From Trichomonas vaginalis G3 (lineage: Eukaryota > Parabasalia > Trichomonadida > Trichomonadidae): DNA of 64,000 bases. Shown here in pieces: positions 21,172 through 32,520 of the stretch (positions within the stretch are counted from its first letter, which is position 1; the number at the start of each line of letters is the position of its first letter). The stretch lies in assembly GCF_026262505.1 (NCBI RefSeq), contig NC_067206.1, positions 15,744,205 to 15,808,204 on the forward strand. The letters are read 5' to 3'. Position numbers and translations under genes: made by a program. The notes beneath the pieces were generated by a model. It worked only from the letters and a program-made list of their open reading frames with translations, searched no databases and was not told the origin of the DNA.

Positions 21172-22389
21172 AAGTCACTTCGAAGTACATATTCAGATTT
21201 TGAATAAAAAATTATATTATAAAAATCTGTTATACTCATTTTTCCATGCACAAACTGAAAGGCATATAGCCGAAAAGTTTTCTTTTTATAATATTGATGA
21301 CTAAAAAATTAAAGTTTTTACCTGAATTTTTAAATTTTTGTTATTCTTTTTTTCATTTTTGGTATAAAGCAAAGGTTTTAACATCTATAAAATGTACAAT
21401 TTATCAAATATTCATATTTAGTATAATCTCTTGAGATTCGGGGCTAAATATTTCTTGCTAAAAAATTCGAATACAATAATTTGATTTAACAAATCCTTAA
21501 AACTTTGAAACTTAAGATAAATATTAATTTTAATACTATATACGCAGCCCTAATTCAAAAAAATGATCATTGCAATACGTGAAACAAAGGCACTGCACAC
21601 CTGTAAAAAGCAGTGAGTAGAGCCGACCCTTAATAATTATTCGATATTCAACTCATCAAAAAATCAATTTCTCATTTTAACTTTATTTTTGCCTGTAATA
21701 AGAAATCTTTCGTAAGTGTGCTATGTATAATGGCAATTTCCTAATGCTAATGCTTGAACCGATAAATCGATAGAATTGGGAAAGAAAAGTTTGATTTTTG
21801 CTGATTATCTCCTTTATTTCAGATTTGTCTAGTATACTTAAGTTGATTTATTAACTATAACATTTCACAGTTATAATCAAAATTTGAATTTTTCATCGAT
21901 CAAAAATACTCGGACACGAACAAGATCGTTCAACACCTCATATGATATGATTTTATTTTCTATTGAAATTGAGCTATTTTTGTGTGATTACAATTTTGCC
22001 ATCATTATGATATCTTCTACAAATGATTTCATCATACCATTATCTTGAGTTGAAAGTTTGAATATGCATATCTATTGGAAATGAGTTAGCTAAATCAATG
22101 GAATTCTTTTGTTCATTTTTTTGATTGAAAATCATAACACGGATAATTGAAATTGTTCATTATAGACACAATCGATATATTTGTGAAGAAAAATGAGTCC
22201 CTGTGACGAGATAATGAGATTGAGAGAACATCTTTTGAGAAAAAGTCACGGGTAACTATTTACCTAGAACAGAAGTATATGCATAATAAGCTATAACATG
22301 TGATAATATGGGATTAAGATTAAATAAATCTTTAGACAATTAGTGGTTCAATCAAACATAAGATAGGACAAGCTAAGATTTGAGTTCTA
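21172..22389. other. No supported gene
   Basis: About 1.2 kb of A+T-rich sequence with no open frame of note. It ends with atagctgtatctcaatt (22390-22406), the direct repeat flanking element D2. Confidence 0.4.
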
Positions 22390-22406
22390 ATAGCTGTATC
22401 TCAATT

Positions 22407-23455
22407 GTTTCGTACCGAAATGGCTAACAAAAAAGTGACAGAAAACCTTAAATTGCGCGGCAATTTTAATTAAAAAAATAAACATTAATTTTTGTGATTG
22501 ATATTATGCATTTTATTTATATTATATAATATTTAAATTTAGGGGAAAAATTGGAAAAAAATAAGATTGGAAGTCTTTAGGTAAGAAGGAAAGGGCAAGA
22601 GATATATAGTGTACCTATATACCTCTTGCCCTTTCATTCTAAGTAGAAATGGGAGAAACTTTGTCCGCATCATAAGTTATGCGGACAAAGTTTCTCCGAT
22701 TTCTAATGGGAATTGCAGGCTATGAGGCACTGATATATAATCAGTACCTCATAGCCTACAATTCCCCTTATTAGACTTCCAAACTTTGAGTTAATGTCTT
22801 GACATTAACTCAAAGTTTGGAAAACTTCTCGTAAGAATCAATCGTCAAAAACCTCGATTGCAGTTATATTCATTGTGTTAAATTTGATTTATTTTGAAAT
22901 TTTTATAAATTAAATTTTATATAACATAAAGCGTTATGAATTAGTATTTCCATATGAATTTTATCTCGAAAATAGTAATTCTGTACAGTTATATTTCGGT
23001 TAATTTTGGAAATTTCTAGGAATACTTTAAGATAGTATGATTATATATAACTCTGCCTTCATGATTTATTTTAGCTTTCGCGCAAATATCAGTTAACTTA
23101 ACTCCATTATTTGATTTTGTGATGGCTTCACAAAGCCAATCAATATCAATCTCTTGGAGAATGTCTTCTCATCTAGAATATTTTCAATACTTTACATACA
23201 AACATTTTTATTTCTAAAAAACTTTTTAATTTTTTCTAGGATATATGAATGAAAATAGTTAGAACAAGATTTTGAAGCTCAAAACATTAAAAATTATTAA
23301 AGATTTGTATAATATGATTAAAGATGGGAAATAATATGAGGCAATATAAAGGAATATGAATATTAAATAAATATATCTAAATAGAAAGAATCAGAAAAAT
23401 CAAATTATTGGCGCCAAAAATGTCACCTTTTTGGTGAGCCATTTCGGTATGAGAT
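22407..23455. mobile_element. Non-autonomous element D2 with hairpin chain
   Basis: The 1.05-kb segment is flanked by perfect 17-bp direct repeats (atagctgtatctcaatt at 22390-22406 and 23456-23472). The ends are inverted: left gtttcgtaccgaaatggct, right read backwards atctcataccgaaatggct. AAAAGTGACA follows just inside the left end, with an imperfect copy on the right. It contains the third hairpin chain (22569-22818) and no transposase. Like D1 it has a target duplication longer than the 9-11 bp usual for MULEs, so the mobilising enzyme is unknown. Confidence 0.7.
22569..22818. repeat. Hairpin chain, locus C
   Basis: Arm iii 22585-22639 (agggcaagag/ctcttgccct), arm ii 22651-22697 (ggagaaactttgtccgcat and partner), arm i 22708-22766 (ggaattg.aggctatgagg and partner) and arm iv 22779-22818 (ccaaactttgagtt). 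An outer stem ggaagtct (22569-22576) / agacttcc (22773-22780) would close the first three arms into a cloverleaf. Read on the other strand the order is iv-i-ii-iii, the same cyclic order as locus B. Confidence 0.85.
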
Positions 23456-23472
23456 ATAGCTGTATCTCAATT

Positions 23473-23848
23473 ATTTTCTTTAAGGATGGTATAAAGAAAC
23501 CAACGTCAATATGTGAGAAATTTATTATCTTTAATGATTTTAAAAGGCATAATATTCAAGCTGTGAGAGGCATATGTTTTAATATAGTTGTTATTTTAAG
23601 GGTGCACCCGTATGTACGTTTATTTGAGAGGAGGAGGATTACCCTCTCAATTTTGATGGATTCGTTAGTTTATTTTCTCGATGAATATGCAATAAAATTT
23701 GATTTTTACCTTATCAATATACTTCATATAATATACACATGTTCATGTAAAAACTTTTTTCCAAAATCCTCAGGAATTAAGGGATTTTTGAATTTTAAGA
23801 ATTTTTTTCGAATTTTTTCGAAAAAAATATTTTCAGAACAGCCTTAAC
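23473..23848. other. Sequence left of the Maverick
   Basis: No gene supported. ttttaagggtgcac at about 23593 is inverted at about 50841-50854, and cccgtatgtacgtttatttg plus gagaggaggaggatta at about 23606-23640 recurs in direct orientation at about 50190-50225. The Maverick therefore seems to have inserted into an older repeat of about 1 kb. cttaac at 23843-23848 is the left copy of the Maverick target duplication. Confidence 0.5.
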
Positions 23849-24650
23849 AGTAGTAGGATAGGAAGGGTTGTGTGACTTTTTTTGTTGCATCTATATATAG
23901 ACGATGCATTAAAATATTTATATACTAAACACATTAAAAAATTAACATTAATTTTAAAATAATTTATTTTTTATCTTTTATAAAAGAAGCTATATATAGA
24001 TGATGTCAGATATTCCGCGATTAATTAAACATTGTTTAAATCCTGAATGGGTTAAACTTCAATTTAAAAAGGAAGACTGTGAATTATTAAATGAATATGA
24101 AAGCCAAAATAAGCTAATGAGGTATAAATATAATGATAAAGAATATTTAATTTCATGGAATCAATGGAGTCATAATCAAAGACCTCATAAACGAGAAGAA
24201 GAAATTGAAAATAATGAAATGGAAATCATTGATGACATTAAAGAGGATGGAATTCCTAAATTTTGTAGAAAAACCTTTAGAACTAAGTTAGGAGCATATA
24301 AACGTAGAGTATTAAATCCTGAATATCTTAAACATCAATTTAAAAAGGAAGACTGTGAATTATTAAACGCTAATGAATATGAAAATGCTAAATCAAAACT
24401 GAGATATAAATATATTGGAAGTGATGAAAGGTTTAAAGATAAAGATAAAGTTTATTCAGTTTCATATAATAACTGGCACACGTTAGGGATAAGAAAACAT
24501 TTAGGAGATTATGGGAAATGTTCTGAATTCTTTAAATCTAGTATGTATGAGAGAGTAAAAGAAATTAGAAATAATTATTTTCATGAATAAAAGATTCACT
24601 ACCATAATGAAATAAAAAAATAAAAAAATAAACTTTAAAAATTCATGTCT
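23849..24650. repeat. Maverick 1 left inverted terminal repeat
   Basis: About 802 bp, starting agtagtaggataggaaggg and ending near aaaaattcatgtct. Its reverse complement is found at 43910-50049, interrupted by MULE C. It contains the complete gene at 24000-24590. Confidence 0.9.
24000..24590 (+). CDS. Terminal-repeat protein with duplicated domain
   Basis: A 196-residue protein of unknown function, carried wholly inside the terminal repeat so that the element has one copy at each end. It is built of two copies of one module: LNPEWVKLQFKKEDCELLN ... RYKYNDKEYLISWNQW (about residues 14-62) and LNPEYLKHQFKKEDCELLN ... RYKYIGSDE ... YSVSYNNWH (about 102-165). Each has a conserved W or Y, a KKEDCELL core and a terminal tryptophan. 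Charge and size would suit a DNA-binding protein, but that is inference. No host initiator precedes it. The right copy is split by MULE C. Confidence 0.75.
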   Translation: MMSDIPRLIKHCLNPEWVKLQFKKEDCELLNEYESQNKLMRYKYNDKEYLISWNQWSHNQRPHKREEEIENNEMEIIDDIKEDGIPKFCRKTFRTKLGAYKRRVLNPEYLKHQFKKEDCELLNANEYENAKSKLRYKYIGSDERFKDKDKVYSVSYNNWHTLGIRKHLGDYGKCSEFFKSSMYERVKEIRNNYFHE

Positions 24651-24686
24651 TACATTTTTGAATAATTTATTTTTATTTTGTATGAA

Positions 24687-25796
24687 ATGAGTGTCAAAAC
24701 TAACAACGTTAAAAAATTAGGATTCACAAACGAGGAAATAAAGGGTATATTAGATGAGATGTGTTATGAAGTTAGTAAATATTATTTAAGAAATTGTCAA
24801 AAATTTGCCGAGTTATTAAATGATTTAGATTATGATGGAAAAATGAATAAAGATGATGTTATAAATTTCTTATATCCCATATCTGAAGAAGAAAAACCTA
24901 AAGAACCTGATGTTTTCCCTGAATATTATGAAGAACGGATTAAAGATGATGATGAATACAATGAAATTGAAAAACTGGAAAAAATAAGAGATGAAATAGA
25001 TGAAAAAATTAAGGAATTAAGAGAAGTTGAAAAATATAATGAAAATGAAGTAGAGGGTTTAATGAATATCCCAGCTTCAGAATCAGCAGTTCAGAAATCT
25101 CATGAAGAAAGATATAAAAATTATGTCTCAGAATCAACACAAAATTTATTAGATGGTGAAATAGACGAAACACTTTCAGAAGAAGGTACTAAATTTATTC
25201 GTAAACATAAGTTACAATTTATTGATAATGAAGAATACCCCTGTATCCTACTTTCACCACCTTTAGATTCTGAGAAATTCAAAAAAGCTCTTAAAAACGT
25301 GACTTATGCAACTAATACGATTAAGAAAGAAGATCATGATATTTACACAAATTATTATTTAAATAAATGCACAGGTGTTGATAAAGTTTTTGATTTATTA
25401 GATAAAATATCAAAAGAAACTATTGGAACCTATAAAATTTTGTGTGATTGTGGTTTCATTATTGAAGATACCAATAATGTTTCATATGAAAGAACAGCAC
25501 CGAAGGAAGATGAAGTGGAAAGGTCTATACCATTCGTTAGTAAGAACATAAAAGATATGAAAACGTATAAGCATTATATTTATTCATTTATTTCAGAAAA
25601 AATGGAAGCAACCCATAAAACATCTTCTCATCATTTTATAGCTATTCATACATTCCTTTTCAAAGTTGTGAAATTAAATAAGACAGGAATTAGATTTAAT
25701 GTATCAGGGTACGCATTCTTGAGTAAATTAAAATGTATTCGTCACGTCGCAGATGATAAAAATTTATGTGTTCTTAATTCATTTTATGGGCTTTAA
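24687..25796 (+). CDS. Maverick protein next to PolB, 369 aa
   Basis: An open frame; the start at 24687 (MSVKTNNVKK) fits the motif TTTTATTTTG then TATGAAATG that precedes other genes of this element. The first half is helical and acidic with a coiled-coil-like stretch (EKLEKIRDEIDEKIKELREVE, about residues 95-115). The second half has a CDCGFI pair of cysteines and SSHHFIAIHTFLF. It is not recognised. Its place directly before PolB suggests a replication role or a protein related to the N-terminal region of protein-primed polymerases, which is inference. Confidence 0.65.
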   Translation: MSVKTNNVKKLGFTNEEIKGILDEMCYEVSKYYLRNCQKFAELLNDLDYDGKMNKDDVINFLYPISEEEKPKEPDVFPEYYEERIKDDDEYNEIEKLEKIRDEIDEKIKELREVEKYNENEVEGLMNIPASESAVQKSHEERYKNYVSESTQNLLDGEIDETLSEEGTKFIRKHKLQFIDNEEYPCILLSPPLDSEKFKKALKNVTYATNTIKKEDHDIYTNYYLNKCTGVDKVFDLLDKISKETIGTYKILCDCGFIIEDTNNVSYERTAPKEDEVERSIPFVSKNIKDMKTYKHYIYSFISEKMEATHKTSSHHFIAIHTFLFKVVKLNKTGIRFNVSGYAFLSKLKCIRHVADDKNLCVLNSFYGL

Positions 25797-25845
25797 AAAA
25801 TAAACTTTATTTTTATTTATTTTTTAATTTTTTATTCTTACATAA

Positions 25846-28800
25846 ATGAACAAAAACGGAACAGCTAAAATGAATGATAATCAAATTAGAGCAGAAGGTA
25901 GAAGGTTATTTAAACGCTTCTATAACATTCCTGATGGTGTTAATCCTAAAACTCGTAGAAGCTATTTAAATGAAGCAATAGATGCATATGAAGGGTTTGA
26001 CATTTCATCAGAAAGTGAGAGATTAGCGAGAATGTTAAATGTTAATATTGATTTCTATTATTGTGATCCTCAACCAGAAGACGTGGACATAAATAAGGTA
26101 GACTTTCCATTAGTGGAATCAATAATGATAGATCCAGAATTTGAAACAGTAAATATTTTATTAACACAGAGTCCATGTGGAAAACTTCACGCTGACAGAA
26201 TAACAGACGTTGAAGCACTCACCGGCTATAGAGTTTGTCCATATTGTAAAGAAGAAGTTTATTCTATCCGTGATGATCCAGAAAGGAAAAACCAAAGAAG
26301 ATTTTTAAAGCATTGTGAGAAATGTAAAGAAAATAATGGAAGATTAATTCAAGACGTTCAGTTGCAAAAGACACAGCAACCATATGCACCACATATTACG
26401 AAACAGAAGATATATCAGTGGTTATTAGCTCACAATTTGCAGGAATATTATCAACCGACAAGATATTATATTACTTTTGACTTCGAAACATTAGAGACTA
26501 AAGAAGAATTACAACTTTCTGAGTGTGCAACTTTGAACGCTTACTTAAAACCATTCATGGTATCATCAACGGTTAAATTAAATGATAAAACATATACGAG
26601 GAATTTTTGCTTAACTTCGAGTGATTCTTTTATTTCTGATTGGATTGAGTTTTTATTTTCAACCTGTTCATTAGTTGCTAAATCAAATATTGAACAATAT
26701 GAAGAATTAATGAAGTCGCAAACGGACCAAACGGCGGGGACTTTGTCTCATACATTAAATGAAAAACAGAAGGAAGCATTTAAAGAACTTCTAGATGAGG
26801 AATTCAATAAAGTGAATATCATAGGTTTTAATTCGGGAAAGTTTGATTTAAATTTAATTCTTCGTGATTTAAACACTGCAAAATGGAAAATAAAATCAAT
26901 GCTGGGTTCATCTTCACAATTTAAGCAAATCATTGTAAAGAAAACAAACGTTCCATATGAATTGAGATTTATTGACATCAGAAATTATATAGCGGGTGGG
27001 ACATTAGACCAATTCACTCAAGATTTCGGAAACAATAAATCACGTGTTAAATCCTTTTTCCCTTATCAATTCATCACATGGGAAAATTACGAAGAAGAAT
27101 TATATAAAGTGGAACCATTCACTCAAGATTCATTTTATTCAGCATTAACTCAAGAAACTATATCAGATAGTGATTATCAAATATATCTCAATGATGCTAA
27201 AAATTTTAAGAATAGATTAGAATATTTTATTCATTATTGCAATAAAGATGTTGAAATTATGATTGACCCAATTGATAAAATTATTGAAGAAACATTTGTT
27301 TATAAAATTGACATGCTTCATAATCTTTCTTTATCATCGAATGCTTCAATGATTCGTTACGCTTTAGCATATAAAGACTTTAATCCTAATGAAAAATATC
27401 CTGAGGAAGAGATAGAATCAAGTTTTGAATTAACGAAAAAGTATTGGAAATATAAAATTGAATCATATAAGAAACAAGATGAAAAAGCAGAAAGGGATAC
27501 TAAAAATAATGTTTCAATGGATGATTTTCAATACTATCACGATTTAATCCTTTCATCTAAATGCAAAATGTGTGGTAAAGCGTTTACATATGCAAATAAA
27601 CCAACATTGGATAGAATCGATAATGAAAAACCACATACCAAAGAAAATTGTCAGTTAATGTGTTGTTATTGCAATGTCGTAAAATCAAATAAAGATGAAG
27701 ATGTTCAACGTTTAAGAATCAATTTAAGAAATTATGCATTAAAAAATAATTTACCAATGACTTTAGATTCAGTTGAAGCTTATCACATTCTCCGTAATGG
27801 AATTACTGGTGGTTTATCAAATGTTCAACATAGAGTAAATCTTAAAGGAATCACGCACATTAATAAACTTTCATATAATCCAGAAACTAAAACTGTATCA
27901 AATGAGGACACCACCAACATTATGACTCATTTCGTTGGTGTTGATTTTAATTCATTATATCCTTCATCATTTTCATCTAATCCTCATGATTTCATTCAAT
28001 ATACTGACCATAAAATGTATATGCCGGGAAGATTGAATGGTGTTATCATTTGTGATACAGCAACAAAGAAAGCAAAAGCTGGGAATAATTAAGAAGAAAA
28101 ATACTTTATTCGTGGCTGAAGTAAAGGGTCACATTGATGAAAAATACATTAATGATTACATAAACTTTTTACCGATAATAAGAAACTTAGATATTATCAC
28201 AGATGAAAAAACAATTGGCAGTTTTATGTATAATTACATGAAATCAAACAATCTACCAGTTGACCAGAAACAGAGGAAATTAACTCAGTTAGCATCAACA
28301 CACAACCAATATCAACCATTTTCTTCTTATTATCTTTGGTATCTAATAGACAGATTTCATTTTATCATCGATGATATTCAATCAATTTTAACATTTACTA
28401 AAAACACTTGTTTTAATGAATTTGCGAACGAATTTATGAACGAAAGACAAAAGGCTGAATTAGAAGGAAATAAAGGAAAAAGTTTATTTTGCAAGATTTC
28501 ACTTAATGGATCATATGGTTACGATGCAATGAATACACAAAATTACGCAAAGACTAAAATAATGAATGCACAGAAGGCACGCGTTGCATGTATGTCAAAT
28601 AAGTTTAAAAACATAAGAGAAATAGGTGAGATACATATCAAGTGATGCTTAAAGATAGATTTTATAGATGTGATACATGTTTACAAGAGGCATTCTTCAC
28701 TTTAGATAATGCTAAATACTGGTATTTGGTTTTCATTTATGATTTTATGTATAAATGCATGAATGTTAATCGTTTTCATTTCATTGAAGGTGATACTGAT

Positions 28801-29440
28801 TCATCTTATTGGGCAATCGCTGGCGACCCAAATCTTCCTAACACTCAAGCATTTCAAGCAATTGTTACCGATAAACAATTTTATGATAAAAAACATTTTC
28901 AAAATTCGCACCATTTGATTTCTTCTGTTTTGATGAGAAATTTAAACCTAAATTAAAGAATAAAAGCTTGAAGAAAAAGCACATGAGAAAAAATTATTGG
29001 GTTTAGCAATTGAGAAACAAGGTGATAACATGGTTGCTTTATGTCCTAAATGTTATACATCATTCAACGGTTCAATTGATGGGAGTGATTTTAAAAAGAT
29101 TGCACAAAAAATGAAGGGTGTTAGTTTAAGACAAAATAAGCAATTAACACCTAAAAAATATTTGGATATAATAAATGATAAAGTGATATTTGATGGTCAA
29201 AATATTAATTTACAACTTAAAAACGGGTCAATGACTCGCTTAACAATCGGTAAGACTGCATTAACAGGAGCACACACTAAGGCTGATGTATTGTGAAAAT
29301 GGATGTTGTATGCCATTTATTTAATACAATTTAAATTTTAATGAAATGCCACAGAAGAACAAAAGGAACCGTTAATGATGCGATTCAATATGTAAATAAT
29401 GGTTTTGATACTATGATTCAAAGAGGTGGGCACCCTTAAA
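25846..29440 (+). pseudogene. polB: Protein-primed family B DNA polymerase (PolB), broken
   Basis: Parts recognised in order: a region with paired cysteines (CPYCKEEV ... HCEKCK), the exonuclease block YITFDFETLE, an HNH-like segment at about 27559-27700 (CKMCGKAF ... LDRIDNEKPH ... CCYCNVVKS), the palm motif VDFNSLYPSSF, the ISLNGSYGYDAMN motif and the GDTDSS motif. This is the order for family B polymerases of Mavericks, which copy the element from a protein primer. The gene is a fossil with roughly four interruptions; it is given as one span. The HNH-like insertion between the exonuclease and palm is unusual. Confidence 0.85.
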
Positions 29441-29463
29441 ACACTTATTTTATTTTTATATAA

Positions 29464-31005
29464 ATGGATAACACAGATTTAAAATTTTAATTGATGATTT
29501 AGTATTTAATCAAAATTTTCTTAGTTATTATGAATTAAAATCATATCTCCAAAATATAATAATAATATACGGGTGATGATATGGAATATTATTATCCATA
29601 TTATAAAAATGAAATTTTGAAATATCATGATAGAATAATTTCTAAAAATTAAAGACAAAATTAAAAATAATGAATATACAAAGGGAAAAACTAAATCACA
29701 ACTTAAACAGTTGAAAGATTTCAAAAATAAAGTATTAACAGAAGAAGATATTGATGAATTATATAATTTATATAATCCTGAGCCACAAAAACCAAAGCCG
29801 AGGTCTAAAGTAGCAAATGTTCAACAGCTAAAGGAACAAAACACCCAGGTCCTTCAGACCATAAATGATGCACAAGCTTTAATTTATGATTCATTAGTTA
29901 AACCATATTCAGCCCGACTTTTAAATGAAGATCAACTTTTGGAATTCATCCTTCAACATAAACTCGAAGCGGGAAAGTATATCAAACCTTTATATACAGC
30001 ATATTTAAAACAAATGAATAGAATACATCCAGAATTAATGAAAGGAGGAATGAATTCCAAAATCAAAGCAGATAAAATTAAACCACTTGCAACACCAAAA
30101 ACCTCCAACGACAGTACCGCCTCCTCCTTCAGTTAATCCTTCATCATTCACTTTATTATATCCATTTCAAACATTAAAGAAGCAAAAAGATTTTAAAAAG
30201 GATTTCAAGATATTAAATAAACCAATTGACCCGAAAATTCAACCATTAAAGGAAAAATTTAGTCGCCCTTCATTTGCACCATATCCATATTCATACGAAA
30301 TCGATCATCTGGAATATTCAAAAGGAAACGTTACTTATTTATTTGCCATTAACATTAACACTAGATATTTATATTGCATTCCAGTGAAAGGGAAAACAGA
30401 ACAGGAAACAAGAAGAGCTATTCAATACTTACTAGATCATGAAAGAGTAGATAATATAAGGGGTGATGGTGATAAAGGATTTCAGGCAACTATGACTCAT
30501 TATTTCCCACAAATTAATTTTTTCTTTTCATCCTCTCCATATACGTTTCATAATAAAATAGTTGATGCGGTAATGAGAACTCTTAGAGATGCGTTAGGGG
30601 TTAACGGTCAGATATACTGGGATGGAAATCATGACTCCATCATACAACAGTTAGTATATTATTACAATAATACATGGCATAGAACAATAAACATGAAACC
30701 AGTGGAAATGAAAAATGATATTTCAAAAGAATGGGAATATATTAGAAAGCAAATGGAAAGGTTGAATGATGTTAAACGTGAAACAAATTAATTCGGGGCT
30801 CATGAATTTTAAACAAGGGGATAAAGTTTTGATTCATCTCGATTATGGAAAAACTAATAAATCAATGACAAAAAGAAGACGAAGATTTGACACAATAGCT
30901 GAATTTGTTAGATATATTAACGGCAATGCATTAGTTGAAGTTGACAATAAATTAATAGAAATTCCGATTTATTTTATTACTCCATTATATTTAAATAATA
31001 TTTAA
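29464..31005 (+). pseudogene. Maverick retroviral-type integrase, broken
   Basis: The region holds an rve-type integrase of the Maverick kind: YEIDHLEYSKGN with YLFAININTRYLYCIPVKGK, then NIRGDGDKGFQATM, then PYTFHNKIVDAVMRTLRDALG and YYNNTWHRTINMKPVEM. It ends with a basic C-terminal domain containing FKQGDKVLIHLDYG and KRRRRFDTIAEFVRYINGNA, as expected for the family. The upstream part (to about 30136) is helical and may be its N-terminal region. It would insert the element into host DNA. Fossil, with a few breaks; given as one span. Confidence 0.8.
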
Positions 31006-31025
31006 TTTTTTTTATTTCGTAAGAA

Positions 31026-31346
31026 ATGAGTGACAACAAAGCAGTCAAGAGTCCTGATTCAATTAAGATTCAGAGTCCAGACGATGAATATAAAAAGAAA
31101 CTAAACAGAATTAAATCAAAAATATGCTATTACAAAAAGAAGTCGCAATGCGGTGGGGTTGATGCCCATAAAACTAAAGTAATTGAAAACGATAAAGAGA
31201 AGAAGGAAATAATCGAAAAATTAGAAACTTACCGTTCAATCCTTAAACTGAGTGAACCAAAAATAAAAGAATTTAATAGAATAAATAAATTGATTGGAAG
31301 AGATGAATTTAATAAAGATGAATTTTTAAACTCTATCCAAATTTAA
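31026..31346 (+). CDS. Maverick small basic protein, 106 aa
   Basis: An open frame with a lysine-rich first half (KKKLNRIKSKICYYKKKSQCGG) and a helical second half (DKEKKEIIEKLETYRSILKLSE) that could form a coiled coil. It starts after TTTTATTTCGTAAGAAATG, the motif type seen before other genes of this element. Not recognised; a small DNA-binding or core protein is possible. Confidence 0.6.
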   Translation: MSDNKAVKSPDSIKIQSPDDEYKKKLNRIKSKICYYKKKSQCGGVDAHKTKVIENDKEKKEIIEKLETYRSILKLSEPKIKEFNRINKLIGRDEFNKDEFLNSIQI

Positions 31347-31507
31347 TTTTTATTTTTCTTTGACAACATCTCTCTTTCCATCATTACTGCATAAACACAT
31401 TTTCTCAGTTTTAGTGGTTTGTTATTTTTAGCAAGTTCTCGCATCATTTTTATCGTTTCCTCCCTTGTTATGATTCGTGGTAAATTTTGAGCTTGTGGGG
31501 TATCCAT
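31343..31507 (-). CDS. Maverick small protein, 54 aa
   Basis: A minus-strand frame that overlaps the stop of the previous gene by a few bases: MDTPQAQNLPRIITREETIK and then MMRELAKNNKPLKLRKCVYA, ending MLSKKNKN. It is preceded by TTTTTATTTTTATCATAAATG, matching the start context of the neighbours. The content (helical, basic) and the motif support a real small gene, but no homology was recognised. Confidence 0.5.
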   Translation of the reverse strand: MDTPQAQNLPRIITREETIKMMRELAKNNKPLKLRKCVYAVMMEREMLSKKNKN

Positions 31508-31540
31508 TTATGATAAAAATAAAAATTTGTTATCAGTTAT

Positions 31541-31738
31541 TTTATCGTTAAGTGACTCAAAGAGTCCGGAGACAAAGTCTCATGGTTTCAGGTTATTCAA
31601 TAATTAATTATTTTTGAAGAACTGAAGGTGCTACCATGTTACCATGTGCTACCAGGTTAACTAACTTCTCTGAAAAAATGAGACAACATGACATTTTGAC
31701 AACATTAATGAAAATTTGATGCAGTACAAAAATAAAGG
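31541..31738. repeat. 121-bp family repeat, single copy
   Basis: One copy of the unit found in arrays at 32521-33566 and, inverted, 35949-36365. It starts with ttatcgttaagtgactcaaa and agagtccggagacaaagtct, contains the imperfect palindrome ggtgctaccatgttaccatg followed by tgctacc, and ends acattaatgaaaatttgatg. It lies just before the KilA-N gene. Confidence 0.85.
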
Positions 31739-31789
31739 TAGTTTTAAAATTATTTTTATTTATTTTTTATTTTGTATGTAAGAACAGTA

Positions 31790-32455
31790 ATGTCGGTCGA
31801 AGCAAAAACATTCACGAACAAATCTAATGGTGAAACATTCACAAAAGGCACTTATAACAGTATTGAAGTCTTACGTAGAGACAAGGATGGTTACATTAAT
31901 GCAACAAAGATGGCAAGAGAAGCAGGAAAGTTAAACCATTTAAACAGATTTCTCAATAGTGCTAAAATGCAGGAAATTCTTGAGTTTTGGATGAACGAAT
32001 ACGGTGGAGCCAAAAGTGGCTCGACCTCAAAACAAGCATTTTATAAGCTTACTAAGGGTGTTATAAATGAATTCAAAGGTATTTACATACATCCTGACTT
32101 CGTTCATTTTGTTGCTGAATGGTGCTCTGTAAAGTATGCATTTTATGTCAAAGATATTATGGACTCCATAGACAAGAAAGTTCATGAGAAATTAGATGAA
32201 GAAGAACTTGAAGATACAGTAGAGAATGCTAAACCTTTGTTTGAAGAAGAAGTTAGAAAAATGTGCGAAAAACAATTAGAACATGAACGTGAGTTATGTT
32301 ATGGTTATACAGATTCTCCATTCGAACTAGACCAATGGGAACAAGAAAATTTAAAGAGAGAATTTAGAGAATATGAACTCGCTAAGATAGCATTAGAAGC
32401 TGCAGAAAAGAAGTTAAAAGCTTGGGGTCGTTTTGTAAAAAAATATTGTGAGTAA
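31790..32455 (+). CDS. KilA-N domain protein
   Basis: A KilA-N DNA-binding protein of 221 residues. The domain (about residues 20-125) shows NSIEVLRRDKDGYINATKMAR, NRFLNSAKMQEIL, FKGIYIHPDFVHFVAEWCS and a VKDIMDSI end. This family is common in large DNA viruses and phages and acts by binding DNA. A charged helical tail follows. The start at 31790 is chosen over an earlier methionine at 31772 because KilA-N gene 62899-63708 has the same upstream leader (ttttattttgtatgtaa, then acagtaatgtc). The frame is open. Confidence 0.85.
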   Translation: MSVEAKTFTNKSNGETFTKGTYNSIEVLRRDKDGYINATKMAREAGKLNHLNRFLNSAKMQEILEFWMNEYGGAKSGSTSKQAFYKLTKGVINEFKGIYIHPDFVHFVAEWCSVKYAFYVKDIMDSIDKKVHEKLDEEELEDTVENAKPLFEEEVRKMCEKQLEHERELCYGYTDSPFELDQWEQENLKREFREYELAKIALEAAEKKLKAWGRFVKKYCE

Positions 32456-32520
32456 ATGAACTCATTATTTTTGTCATAAAGACGCAACGTGGCGGGGCAT
32501 AGCCCATGACCCAAAAATAT

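Noticed and set aside
23431-23847. 138-codon frame left of the Maverick
   Set aside because: It spans the end of D2 and low-complexity phenylalanine/isoleucine-rich sequence; no initiator and no recognisable domain.
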